Shown here one piece after another: positions 26,520 through 38,020 of a stretch of DNA of 64,000 nt. Numbering within the stretch: position 1 is the first letter of the stretch; every line of letters starts with the position of its first letter. The notes under the pieces were generated by a model. That model searched no databases and was not told the DNA's origin. It saw only the letters and a list, made by a program, of their open reading frames with translations. The translations under genes were made by a program, and so were the position numbers. The stretch is from positions 12,728,001 through 12,792,000 of the forward strand of contig JAWUZG010000032.1 in NCBI GenBank assembly GCA_036785705.1, in the 5' to 3' direction. Origin of the DNA: Acanthornis magna (taxonomy: Eukaryota; Chordata; Aves; Passeriformes; Acanthizidae).

Positions 26520-28100
26520 TAAATATTTTAAGACACTTTGGTCAAACCAAAGGTCCATTCATTCCTGAAGCCAGTCTCTGGCTGTGGCTATCAGCAGATG
26601 CTCCTGCCAGGAGCCATGGCACACAGAGAGCCCTGCTGACCACGGGTGATGCTCCCAGCAAGCAGGTGTTTGAGGCTGCTCTGTGCCAGAGCTTGTTTTC
26701 AATGGCCTTGCTTCTCCAGATCCATCCAATTCGCATTTCTACTTTTACATCTGACACATCATATAGCAATGAGCTCCTGAGCTGTATTATAGGCTGTGTG
26801 GAAAAGTACTTCCTCTTGTTTGTTTTAGGCCAGATGTCTAATGGCACCATTATGCTGTCCATGCTGCACAGGCTGGGAGAGACAGGGAATGATCATCTCC
26901 AACTGAACTGCACCAAACACATCTCAATAGTCTCTATCCCAGGCTAAAAGCCATAACTAATTTAATCTCCCCATGTGCAGAAGCCATTTCAAATTTCTGG
27001 TTAACTTTATTGTGCTTCTCTGTATCTTTTATTTCTCCTATATCATCTTGAGACTAAGGGATCAGAAATTAGTTCTCTATTCAACACTCCATATATGTAA
27101 CTGTGACAAAGAGGTATTTTATCTTCTATTAATTTCCTTATGACTTCTAACATTCCTTTTACCTTTCAGTTATCAATAATCACTATAATGATTTTTTTTA
27201 CAAAATTATATATAATAACTTCAAATTGACATAGCTAATAGGGAAATTACAATTTCATACATATATTTGAGACTGTTTTTCCCAGGTGCAGTATTTAAAA
27301 TATCTGGGTCCTAGACTTCATCTGCCATTTCTATTTTACAGTCAGTTAATAACAAGAAATCTTTCTAATGCTCTTTGCAGTTGGTCTGAGTTTTGGTTAT
27401 TCTGAAATATTTTGTCTGATCAAGCAGCAGTTGTCACCACATCACTCACCCCTTTTCTCAGATCATTTATGAATACACTAAATAGAGGCTGGAGCTGTGC
27501 ATATTCCTCTCTATTGTGAAATAGAGATCATTTACTCCTATCCTGTGGTTTCTTTCATTTAACCAATTATTAATCTGTGACATCTTAATACCATCAAGAC
27601 TCTATGGTTAAAAATACCATTGAAAGTTCTTTTATAGAATTTGTTATTAAATGCATCACCCTTACATGCATATTCTTCACAGAACTAGAACAGATTTGTG
27701 AAGGATAACTTCAGTCTATGATATCTGCTTTGTCTCTTCTCCTCTATGCTGCATTTCACCTCTCTGCTCTTTTTCCATCATTTGTTACAGCTTCTACCAA
27801 TTTGCCCAACACAAAAGTCAGAGGTACTGTTCTGTAGTTCCTTGAATTCTCTCTTCAACCCTTTGATAAAAACTGGTGTTATATTTGCCACTCCCAAACA
27901 ATCCAAAAGAAAAAATCGTTTTAAAGAGTAAGTTGGAAAATACAACTAATTGTTCAGCAAACCCAGCCCTGAGTTCAACAGGTGCATACTTGGCTCATAC
28001 TGCCTCACACCATCAGTTTGATTCTTCCTTTCCCACTGCATTTCCTAAAACTCTTCTGGTGTCATTTCATATTGAGACACTTTTGCAGACTTGCTTCCTA
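26520..28100 (-). mobile_element. Ancient CR1 LINE, about 1.5 kb, reverse orientation
   Basis: On the plus strand a chain of blocks matches, in order, the reverse complement of the old amniote CR1 lineage known from turtles and crocodilians: a CAAACCAAAGGTCCATTCA block near 26545, GTGTGGAAAAGTACTTCCTC near 26797, TTGTGCTTCTCTGTATCTTT near 27010, CTTCATCTGCCATT near 27317, CAGATCATTTATGAATAC near 27460, TTAACCAATTATTAATC near 27560, and CAATTTGCCCAACACAAAAGTCAGAGGTACTG near 27800 (quoted in parts: CAATTTGCCC, then GTACTGTTCTG). The spacing is close to the intact element, so this is one long copy covering the 3' untranslated part and part of the reverse transcriptase frame. Heavy divergence leaves no open frame. 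The outer ends are approximate. Confidence 0.82.
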
Positions 28101-29330
28101 TAAAGGAAAGTTTTATGGTTGTGAATATTCCCCAACGAATGTCAATTAAAATAATTTATTTTAAGCTTAGTTCGCTGCTTTCTCTGGGCTCCCAGTAATT
28201 CTCTCCTGCTGAATTTGAGATGTCAGTACCTTCATTCAAAATCAGTTACTCTAGTTCATACCTCTTCATTTTAGACTTTTATTACTGGTAGAAAAGTATT
28301 CATATTCATATGAGTTTTTGCAGTACATATGAACTTGATTGAGTTTTCTGTCTCATGCTTTATGAGATTTTTATGTTTAATATTGAGCAGCAAAAAAGGG
28401 ACCTTATTTGCCTGCACATGATCCTTTACTCTGCCTCATCCTATGCCTAAGTGTAGGAATACTGCACTCCAGAAGATTTAACCACCTCAATGATGAAAGA
28501 TAACAGCAAAAATTAAAAATTCAAGACAGTTAGCATTTTTACTCTTCTGTAAATAAATGGTTTCCTCCCCACCAAATAAAAAATAATTTTAAAAAAATTT
28601 TAAACATTTTTTAAAAGCCCAAACAAAAACATACAAACAAAAAGCCCACCTGTATTTAAATTAGAAGACTAAACTACATTATTTAGGTATAGCCTTAAAT
28701 GAAGAAGGAAGATTTATATTTCTGTTCTGAGTTCGTCATAGGTCTCTGAACAACCAGTAAATGTTCAATGTCATATTTATACTGCCACATGCTGTGATTT
28801 TTCCTTCCTGAGAGACTCCATAGCATATGCCCTCTGCTCATCTGCAGTTGTGAAAATATTTAAGTGGCCATTTGTAGAGTGAACCAATAGAAAGGAATGA
28901 AAACACTGAAGAATCCTTTTAAAACTACACAAAGTATCCTGGCTGAATTTGCCACCACTATTTCAGTGCTTACTTAACAAAATAAGAAACATGACATTAT
29001 CTCTCTCCAATAATACTTTTTATTTCACAAGATATCAACATTGGATATTGCTTTAATAATGAAGCTGACAAACAGTTTCTATTCACAATTCAGCATCCCT
29101 GAATATTTTTTATATAATTACAGCATTTGCATCCATTTATTTTAAGTAAATACTTTATAGCAACATTATGTCTAGACCTATCAACTGTAATGGCCATTTT
29201 ACCCAGGCCTTGTGAAAAATAAGATGGTGATCATTTCAGACATATTTATCTACTGAGAAACTTCTGGCTTTAAACAGGCCTACATTGATACTTTGATTTT
29301 AAATGTTTTTGTATAATACAAAGCACTTTT
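28101..29330. other. Unique AT-rich noncoding DNA
   Basis: No gene or repeat was recognised. A low-complexity A/T stretch lies near 28580-28640. The left edge could still contain diverged remains of the neighbouring old CR1. Confidence 0.5.
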
Positions 29331-30431
29331 TGTTGGGGCCCCCCTCAACAGGTCCACATGGGGTTGTGCTCATCCTCAGCTGCCTGAGGCAGAAAACCAC
29401 TAAACTGATTAATCTCCTGGGTCACCACTCAGGTATCTACAACTTAAAATTACAGTTCATACTTCTTACCCTGAGCACACCCAAGTGTCTGACAAGAGCA
29501 GTAGAGGGTAAAAGCACATATATAGACGCACAAATATACACATAAGATACGGGGAGACCAAAAAACAAAGTTCAGCAAGGAATGCATACATTGGCTGTAG
29601 TTCACCAGGTACAAGCTGTTTGCACACCTTAGAAGCAGGAATGCTGAAGAAGCTTGGGGTGTCACTCCAAGGGAGGCCTGAAACTAAGGATGGAGGGGCA
29701 CAAAGGTGTTGCAGTCATGCCCTGTTGAAATCAGTGCACATGTGAAACAAAAAATGGAGCAACACAGCATGAATTGCTCCATTGAAAACAATGCAGCTAG
29801 TGGGAACTAAGCCAAAGGAATTATCCAGATGGTATTCAAAAGCTGAACTTTGCTTCATTAACTCAAAAATACATATTACTTTTCATGCCTTACATAAGTT
29901 AGTTACTAAATTCACTCAAATGCCACCTAAATGTGTAATTGTAACTTTACATTTTCTTCTCCCACAAAGAAAATAATATAGATTAAGTAACAGGGAAGGT
30001 TAGAGAAGGCTCCATTGTAACTTCTGGGATCCATCAATGGTCCGAACCTGTCTTGTCCCCATAGGGATGTCAGTAGGGTAAGAACCTTATTTATGTTCAC
30101 TAGATGATTATCATGAGCTAGCTTTCATTGGTGATTAGAGCTTGTCTGGATTTTGCTTCAAATTCATTTTTGCAGTCAGTATACTACCAGTGGCAATCTC
30201 TGAACCTTAACCTGTCACAGTCTTCTATTACCAGTGTGTTTGCTAATAAAGTGTGCTATTCCATAAAGTTTGAGTCCTTCAAGGGTTCTGGCAGCTGCTG
30301 GCAGTGGATAACATTCTTGCTAAAACAGATAATAAACCAACCAAGCATGGGTATGCTATCAGTGTGTGACCCTGAATTATTGCTTGAACCACACTCTGAT
30401 CCAGGCTCTGTTTAGTGGGGTCCCCATAACA
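29331..30431 (+). mobile_element. Possible LTR-like element
   Basis: The block starts TGTTGGGGCCCCC and ends GGGGTCCCCATAACA, which form an imperfect terminal inverted pair of the TG...CA type. Near 30243 there is an AATAAA followed by AAGTGTGCTATTCC, as in the R region of an LTR. A TATATA lies near 29519. No convincing target-site duplication was found, and I did not recognise the family. It may be chance. Confidence 0.3.
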
Positions 30432-31920
30432 GAGCCCTGACAGACTAGTCAGGCACAAAGGTCTCCCCTTCCCTGGGGGCACTGAGAGATTGCTCAAACA
30501 TAAAGGGTTCAAGGAAACATCTCCCTTTCAACTGACAGCATATCACTCTTACAACCCAACAACAAACATGCTGCTTGCAGGTTCAGCTTGAGCTAAACCC
30601 CTCAGGAAGCTTTTCACAGTACAGAGAAAAGCTACCTTGAAAGCAAGCACAGTCTGGTCACTGCTAATAATGAGTGTGTACCTGCAGGCTTCTTGGGCAG
30701 CTCACAGGAAAACCACAAAACCTATGTGAATGTCAGTGAATTTATAGAGAAAGCACGCACATATTTGGCATTGTGGGAACACAAGTTCAAGTGCTCGCTT
30801 CCCTTGACGTGGGTCAGAGACATACCCCAGGCTGCAATCACTGAGAGGGTACCTCTGCTGCCCAGCAGCTGATATTTGGGACAGGCAATCTCATTTTCTT
30901 AATGAAGAACATTGGCTGAGATAAGCCTTCAGAGAAAGGCCAAAGGTGCAGAGAAGAGCCTCCATTCTCAGTACCTCATCCCTCAGCAGCATGAGCAGAC
31001 AACAACCAAGCTTGGAATATTCTAAAGCTCACAGAGCTACCAGCACTGGGAGAACAGCACTGAGATGTCTCACCTAAGTAAATGCTCCTGCAGATGTGGG
31101 CACTTTTTGTGACTCACCTCAGCACAAAAGCCTGTAGCTGATAAAATATATGATCCTATCTCACTATTAACTTAAATGGGGCTACTCACACAATTAAGGA
31201 CTAATTGCATGAGAAAAGATTGCTTGATGAGGTTCTTAGACTTGTGTGTTTCTGGTCAAGTCCTCAATGGATGCAAATTAGCACAGCTTCAAAGAAATAA
31301 GTTAAGTGATGCTGAAGGTGTGGCTTCCACTATTTGTGTGTTTGAGAGAGAAGGCAATAGAGACAAAGTAATTGTACATGAGAAAGTTATGTCTCTACTA
31401 ACATACTAGTAATAGATAAAGTAGGTTGGTAAGGGATAATTTATTTGGATTTTCATTATGTTCTTTTTAAGATTGTTAGGCAAACTAATTAGTCATAGGT
31501 TAAATGTCAAAACGCTGTAGTGGGATTTGAAACTGATTAAAAGATGCAAGGTAAAGAATTTAGGCACATAAATGGTAAGAATTTAAAGGTAGCTGTAGAC
31601 CGGCATTTAGTATTATTTAGTATATATAAGTTATTAGTAAACAATCAGGAGATGATTGTGTGGGAATCTTTGGAGGAAAGAAAAATTTTGAGGTGCATTA
31701 AGTCTGAAGGAGGTTTGAGGAACTAAAAAGTTTGTTGTAAGTATAAAGCAGATAGTTATAATCTCTAAGACAAAGTGACACTGGAACACAGTAAGAGTGA
31801 GCACTGTCACTAGCAGTCCTGTCCTTAAAAGCAGCTCGAGCAGATGATAAGTGGGAGAAACCCATTTCCTTCCACAGAAAACATCCGTTTGCCTGGTCAT
31901 TGCTAAAGCACAAGTCAACA
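30432..31920. other. Unique noncoding DNA
   Basis: No gene was recognised. Two open frames in the right half (31176-31409 and 31544-31726, plus) have no recognisable domain, and no splice or promoter context was found for them. Confidence 0.5.
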
Positions 31921-32350
31921 ATGGAGCATCTCTCCTATTGAGGAAAGGCTAACAAAATTGGGGTCGTTCAGTCTGGGCAAGAGAAGGCTTCAAATAAACC
32001 TCATTATGGCTTTTCAGTACTTAAGAGGTTTATAAGAAAGACAGAAAAAAACTTTCCAATAGGGCCTGTAATGATAGGGCAACAGGGAATGGGTTTAAAC
32101 TGAAAGAGAGCAGGTTTAGATTAGATTTTAGGAAGAAATTCTTTATGGTGAGGGGGATGAGGCATTGGAACAGGTTGCCCAGAGAAGCTCCAGCTTCACT
32201 GGTGGATGCTCCAACCCTGGAAGTGTTCAAGGCCAGGCTGGATGAAGCTCTGAGCACCCTGGTCTAGTGAAAGGTGTCCCTGCCCAAGGCAGGGGAGTTC
32301 GAAGTAAGTGGCCTTTAATGACCCTTCCAAACCAAGCCATTCCAATTCCT
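31921..32350 (+). mobile_element. CR1 LINE 3' fragment with end of ORF2 and 3' tail
   Basis: The fragment reads from the end of the CR1 ORF2 (ATGGAGCATCTCTCC, TTCAGTCTGGGCAAGAGAAG, GGAAGAAATTCTTTATGG) into the 3' tail (GTTCAAGGCCAGGCTGG, GAGCACCCTGGTCTAGTG, CCAAACCAAGCCATTCCAAT). Small indels and stops break the frame. It is 5'-truncated and inactive. Confidence 0.94.
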
Positions 32351-35300
32351 TTCCCTTCCTCTCTCTACTTCCCTCTGCTGTAAAATCTCTGTGGGCTGAA
32401 CCGCAGCCATTTTGCACCTGCTTACAGAAACCCTTTGCAGCTGCAAGTGTCATTCTGTGAGAAGCAGCTGAGTGTACAGGCAAACAATATTAGCTATTTT
32501 AGCAAATTTTCTCATGGCTATTTCATACTTCAGGCACAACAGCTTCAGAAGATGAAGGACTCTTGCATACCAGCATTTATACAAAAACTTTTGTTCCCCA
32601 CTGACCTTGAGTCTTGTATATCTGTGGGAGATGTATGGTATATAATAACAACAGTGCTGGGGGAAGTTCAATTCAGTCAGTCAAAGCATACACACACAGG
32701 TAAATGCATTTTATTAACAGCTTTCATTTTCTCTTGTGTAAGGAGCCCCTTATGGCATTTTTGTAAGGAGAAAATGGAACTGAATAACCTTTCAAGAAAA
32801 AGAAAACATAAAGCTTGCAATTAATTCAGCTCTATAAAATGCCTAACACAGGTTCAAAAGCCAATTTAAAATCTTCAACATAAGATCAAAAAATACTACA
32901 AAAGGGTGTAAGTATTTTTAAACAGGAAGGTTCTCTTCAGGAGTCAAACCACTTCACAGGTTGACAACTTTTTGTGTTCATAACCAGCAGCTTCCCTTTG
33001 AAGCAACTTTCACATTGAGATCTGATGGAATAACTTAACATTACAAAACAGGAAAGTATATAAATTATGCTTATTATTTTGAGGGCTACAAAAATACAGC
33101 CACAGATAAAAATCTCAAGATGTGCACAGCCTAAAATACTTACTAGTTCCCACCTCACAGAGATTCTAGCTGTGGACAAAAAAACACAGGAAAGCCGTGA
33201 AATAATAAGGAAAAGGAAATCCATTAATTAGTAGCCTGTTTTGTGGGGTCATGTATAAACATACAGCAGGTCAAACAAGTGTTTGTAACAGCTCCCTCTC
33301 AAACCAGATTGTGGTTACATTTGGGCAGGAATATTTGACATACAACACGTGCTGTCAGCCTCTGTCAAATGCAGCCATTGTCTTCTGAGAAGAGTACAAG
33401 GTAGAGAAGGAAGTAAAATTCCAGATTTAATCAATGTTGTCTATGGAAAAAAAAAGGTTCAGTCAAATGGCTGAACCATACAAGTATAAACATATATTCA
33501 GACAGTGAGGGATAGCAGCAGAAGAAAATTTCCAGCGTTTTAACATTCCTGTGATATAGCATGCAGTAAGTACATTCATTTAGCTAAACTTAAAATTGCA
33601 AACACATAGCAAACACAAAGCTCAAGTTCTCTGTAACATCAGACAAGAAGTGGTGCTTAGGTTTCTCATTAGGCTACACAGAAGTGAATTTCAAATACAA
33701 AATTTGTATCATATCCACATATCCATTTCTCTTGCAGGTTTGTACCCACTGCAGAGAACATTGTAAATGATAGAGCTTCCCAAGCATAATTGGTTCTTTG
33801 AGGCTAACTCACAAAATATATTCCTAAATTTGTGCAGAATGTGTGGTGAAATTGTGGTGTTACTTCTTTGGCATTAGTTAACAACTCTCTAGAGCAAAAC
33901 ATAGTTATGGTTGCTCATGACATCTGTCATACCACTAAGCTGTACTCTGTGGATAAGTCAAAGGCATGCAGTTATCAAAAGACCCCTAGCAGCTATTTAA
34001 ACATTAAAAAAGAAAATTTTCATACTAATTTGTTAAAAATACAAAGACAAAAGTGTAAAGGAATAAAAAAATTGAAAACAAGTGTTGTGAATTCTACTTT
34101 TGTCTCTAGCACCTCTTTATTTTCACATCAGACTTGCAAATTTTTTTCTTATAAAAGAGTGCTGGCATTTCAGAAAAAAAATTAATTTTCCAGGGCTATT
34201 TCCATGACTCCTAAAACTTACCTTAAAGGATTGGCTGCCCGGATAAGACACTGGAAGTATGGGTCCTGCAAAAGAAGGTATACCTTTATTCAGGTCCAAC
34301 AGCATGATATATCTTCTGCTTGAAAGGAAGGATTTGTTCAGTGAGAACATTGCAACCTGATTATGTGACACTGCGTGGAACCAGGGATAAACAGACATCA
34401 AAGACAGCACTGTGAAGGGAAGAATAGCTAAAAGCTTTAGCAGACATACTCTGAAAAAAACAGGGAGAAAGGACATGGAAGAGACCTAAGCAGCATGTCT
34501 CTCCAAGTAAGGTGTGCCAGAAAAATGGAATGATTGTAAAAGAAGAGGTTTAATTCTGACAGTCTTTTCACTGTGAAGAAGTGGATGTGTTTCATAAGTT
34601 TTCACTTAATTTGGGCAGCGTGAAGGAACTTTACCTTTCACGCAAAAGTGTCACCCCCGGCTGGCTGGCCCCAGGCTGGACACCTCAGGGCTGGACAAGC
34701 TGTTTCACTGTTTCCCAGGACCCCTGTCCTACAGAAATATCTTAAAAATGAAGCCACTCCCATTTTATGTAACACTTTAAAAAATGTAACTAGCAGCCCT
34801 TTGCCTTCTATCCTCCCTCCTCTTTGCTTTAACATCTGCCAGAGCATCTCTACCTTGCTGGCTGAGACACTCATCTAGGTGGCGGGAGGCAACTGGAATT
34901 CTTTCAAATGGAGAAGGGAATGGAATTGTATCCCACATAAAGTATTCTGCTGACTCAGAATTACATTATAAAGATTACATGTAAGGAAGTCATTGCTACT
35001 TCCTCTGGTTATGTCTTAAAGGAGATGACTACTGCTCCACTTCTAAAGAAAATTTCTCAGACAATCTACTTACTTCAGTGTGTCTGGAGGGAAGCACCTT
35101 CTGGGAGGCACAGGTAGGATGACTACGAGTCCAGACAAGGATGAGAATGTGAGATGGAAGCTTAGTGCACACAGCTCCTCAAAGTGATTTGAGACAACAT
35201 TCCCTTCCAAGTGCTGACTGCGAATCCCTTATGAGACATGCAGGACTTGTGGGGGGACAGAGGACAGGCATTGTGAGGCTGTCAATCCCTGTATGGCAGT

Positions 35301-36702
35301 AGGAAACTTAAAGCTGGACTGTGCAGAGAGACACACTGCTTTCCAGCACCCAGATCTGTTGGTGGGCTCAGGCCAATGCTCCCTTCACCGTGTTGTGTCT
35401 CCTGGAGAAGCCCTGAGGTTGGCATTGACACACATGAGTACAACATACAGAAATCTACATTGTTGCTGATGCCACACGGGAATTGAAAGGATTTCTGTCA
35501 CCACTGGGATCAGGCAGTTTGACAAGCTTTGTGAGCTCTGTATTTTCTTTCTTAAAAAAGTATTAGGATACCGACATTTAATGCTCCCTGATTTGCATAT
35601 AACTAAGCTATACAGTATGGTAATTTTTGCTTTGTTTTTTTACACATTACTTCTATTGTTGTCATAGTCTGTTGAGGTTTGCCATTTATGCCCTAAGCTC
35701 TAAACAACTCACTAGGATGCCACTTATCTTAATCCTTTTTTAGACATTTTTCATATACAACATTCCCTGCATAGTGACAGGTTCAGTATTGTTAAAAAAA
35801 CAGCAGGAGAAAAACCCAATTAAACTTGCAATTTTCCACCAGGCAAGGCATATAAGCAGTGTGCCCACCAGATGACTTGCTCTGTCCTTGCCTGTACAGG
35901 ACATGTCTACAGGAGGATTTTCCCCTGGGGGAACAGCATGTCTCATTTCTTAAAACTCTGCTACCGTTCTTCAGAAGAGAAATATAAATAAAACAAAACT
36001 GTAATGGCTTTCTTCACCTCGAATATATATAGTGCATTTACATGAAGGGCTAACATTTCAAAAGGCTTTCCAGATCTCTGAAAGCTGCCTGGGCTTCCAG
36101 TTGCAGCTTCATTGTACACATAAGAAGAGTTACTGCTTCCCATGTTTTTCAGGCTATTTTGGTGTGCAACTCCTCCACACATGGGAAATCATTTAATTTT
36201 CAGATATGCAGGAGGAAGACTGGACAGCTTTGTGTTCACAGAACTGGACTCCTCTTTTGACATCCCATCTGCTCTTCAAAATCAATCACATTAAGGAACC
36301 CTTGGTGTGATTCACAGGGAACCCAAAGCCTGATTTATAGCAAACCTAGGCTGCAATTTGTCTCCCACCACTTCAGCTGTCCACAATCTCAACACTTCTG
36401 GTAAGTAAGTTTTCTCCATTTCTTCCATACTCAAAGGAGTATTTTTTGATATAGGTATCTTTCTGCTCAGTGATTCATCAGCATCTCCTGTTTCAGGATG
36501 GGCTGAGTCATTTGTCTCTCTGTCCAACAATTAAGAGCCTAGATCATTTTCTTACTCAACTATCAACTCCAAAGCAATTAACATTAAAAGAGTTGAATCT
36601 TACCCCCAATTGAACCATTGTTCTTCAGTTATTATTTTAATGTCAGGAATGATGACACTGTGACATAAATCCCAGGGAACTTGGATAAAGTAACACTTCT
36701 CT
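32351..36702. other. Unique noncoding DNA
   Basis: No gene or classified repeat was recognised. Open frames such as 32435-32824 plus and 34123-34476 minus have no known domain and are probably chance. Confidence 0.5.
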
Positions 36703-36855
36703 GAGAGTCTGTCCTGCTTTTGGCTGCGATAGAGTTCATTTTCTTCTTGGTAGCTTATTCAGTGTTGTGGTTTGGTACTTAGTATGAGAATAATATTGAT
36801 AACACACTGATGTTTCAGTTGTTGCTAAGTAGTTCTCACCCTAGGTCAAGAATTT

Positions 36856-37888
36856 ATTGCAGAACAGATTTTCTGCACTAACGAACAGTCAAAATATTGC
36901 TGATGGCTATAAAGATGAAGGGCAGAGACTTCTTGACTGTGTAGTGAAAAACATGGAAAATTGGGTATCTTCAGGACAATGGATAGTTTCATCTTACTCA
37001 CCAGTGAAAGAAAAGCAGAATTTCTCAGGCTTCTTAGACTTCTTGCCCGAACAGTTCCATCTGGAGTGTTATGACTGCAGAGCAAACAATAACATTCAGA
37101 ACTAAATAAATTCTGTCCAATGGAACGGACAATGGAAAAATCAGCTGCCTCAGTTGAAAGCTTTAAATGCCTTGACAAAAGCAGCTGAGTTATCTGAATT
37201 AAAGAACACGATCGCTCAACCTTGCCTTCCTTTGGATTTGCAGGACAGCAAACATCAAGCTTTGGGCTGCTGAGCTTTCCTGTGAAGAGCAGCAGTAACA
37301 GGCCTACCAGTTTCTCTTTAAAATGATTTCCAGTCCTGCCAGTGCATCATCATCTGGAAACACTGTCACTTTCGAGAGCATTTCTCCTGGTTGTAATCCT
37401 CCTGCATTTGGGGCTGCATCCTTGCCGAGCAATTCTTCTGCTGTGAACTCTCCAAGCATCACTGTGCTTACAGCCTTTGGAACATTTAATTCAGCAGTAG
37501 CAACTGCTGCCTCACATTCCAGCAGTATTTTATTTGGATACACTGCCAGTGTCTCTGGACATAACATCACATCAGCATCTTCTGCACTCACAAACAATAC
37601 TACATAAAAAAAGTTATTTACACCTGACAGTGGCTGAAGAATTGAAACAATTTGAAGCAAAAAAGATTACAATGGGGAAAAATTCTTCTTAAACCACCAC
37701 CACTAGAACTTTTAAATGTTTAGGACATTCCAAGTTTATTTTGAAAGCTATAATAAAAGTTATTTTGTAACTCTGATAGAACAACCACACAATATTGTGG
37801 TTGAGTAATGAAACAAAATGTTTCCATTTCAGTTCAGTTTTGTTCCCCTTTAAGCCTTCTGCAATAATAAACTCTCAGGTAAAAAAAA
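36856..37888 (+). pseudogene. NUP42: Processed pseudogene of nucleoporin NUP42 (NUPL2), 5'-truncated
   Basis: The parent gene encodes an FG-repeat nucleoporin on the cytoplasmic side of the nuclear pore that helps mRNA export with GLE1. The copy begins inside the coding region. In the first frame it carries SSGQWIVSSYSPVK and FSGFLDFLPEQFHLE, then a stop at the point where the protein reads YLNSVQ, then LKALNALTK. A second frame holds FG-type sequence (PSFGFAGQQTSSFG, SSSNRPTSFSLK). A third has NPPAFGAASLPSNSS and the Ser-rich region. The C-terminus reads AEELKQFEAKKITMG, then LLKPPPLELLNV and a stop at 37721-37723. Several frameshifts and stops kill the frame. No intron interrupts this span, although the human gene has several. 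The 3' UTR follows, with AATAAA at 37866-37871 and A8 at 37881-37888. Identification rests on remembered human NUP42; the motif order makes it secure. Confidence 0.92.
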
Positions 37889-38020
37889 TTTAACCAGGCC
37901 AGGTTGAATGAGGCTTTGAGCAACCTGGTCTAGTGGAAGGTGTTTCTGCCCATGGCTGGGGAGTTGGAACGAGATGATCTTTAGGGTCCCTTTCACCCCA
38001 AAGCATTTTATGATTCTGTG
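37889..38020 (+). mobile_element. CR1 3' tail fused to the NUP42 retrocopy
   Basis: Immediately after the A-run of the retrocopy, CCAGGCCAGGTTGAATGAGG, GAGCAACCTGGTCTAGTGG, GTTTCTGCCCATGGCTGGGG and ATTTTATGATTCTGTG give a CR1 3' end of about 130 bp in the same orientation. The host LTR resumes at 38020 with GACTTTTCAG. The segment probably belongs to the same insertion as the NUP42 copy. Confidence 0.93.

Noticed and set aside
26507..26947. 146-codon plus-strand open frame
   Set aside because: Most of it is antisense to the old minus-strand CR1, and the minus-strand frame there also lacks a recognisable gene.
31176..31726. Two successive plus-strand frames next to a CR1 copy
   Set aside because: They do not match CR1 or retroviral proteins as far as I can tell and have no gene context.
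36312..36530. Minus-strand 72-codon frame with protein-like composition, and a GTAAGTAAG donor-like site on the plus strand at 36401
   Set aside because: No acceptor-donor pair supports the minus frame, the plus-strand translation before the donor is not coding-like, and no family was recognised.
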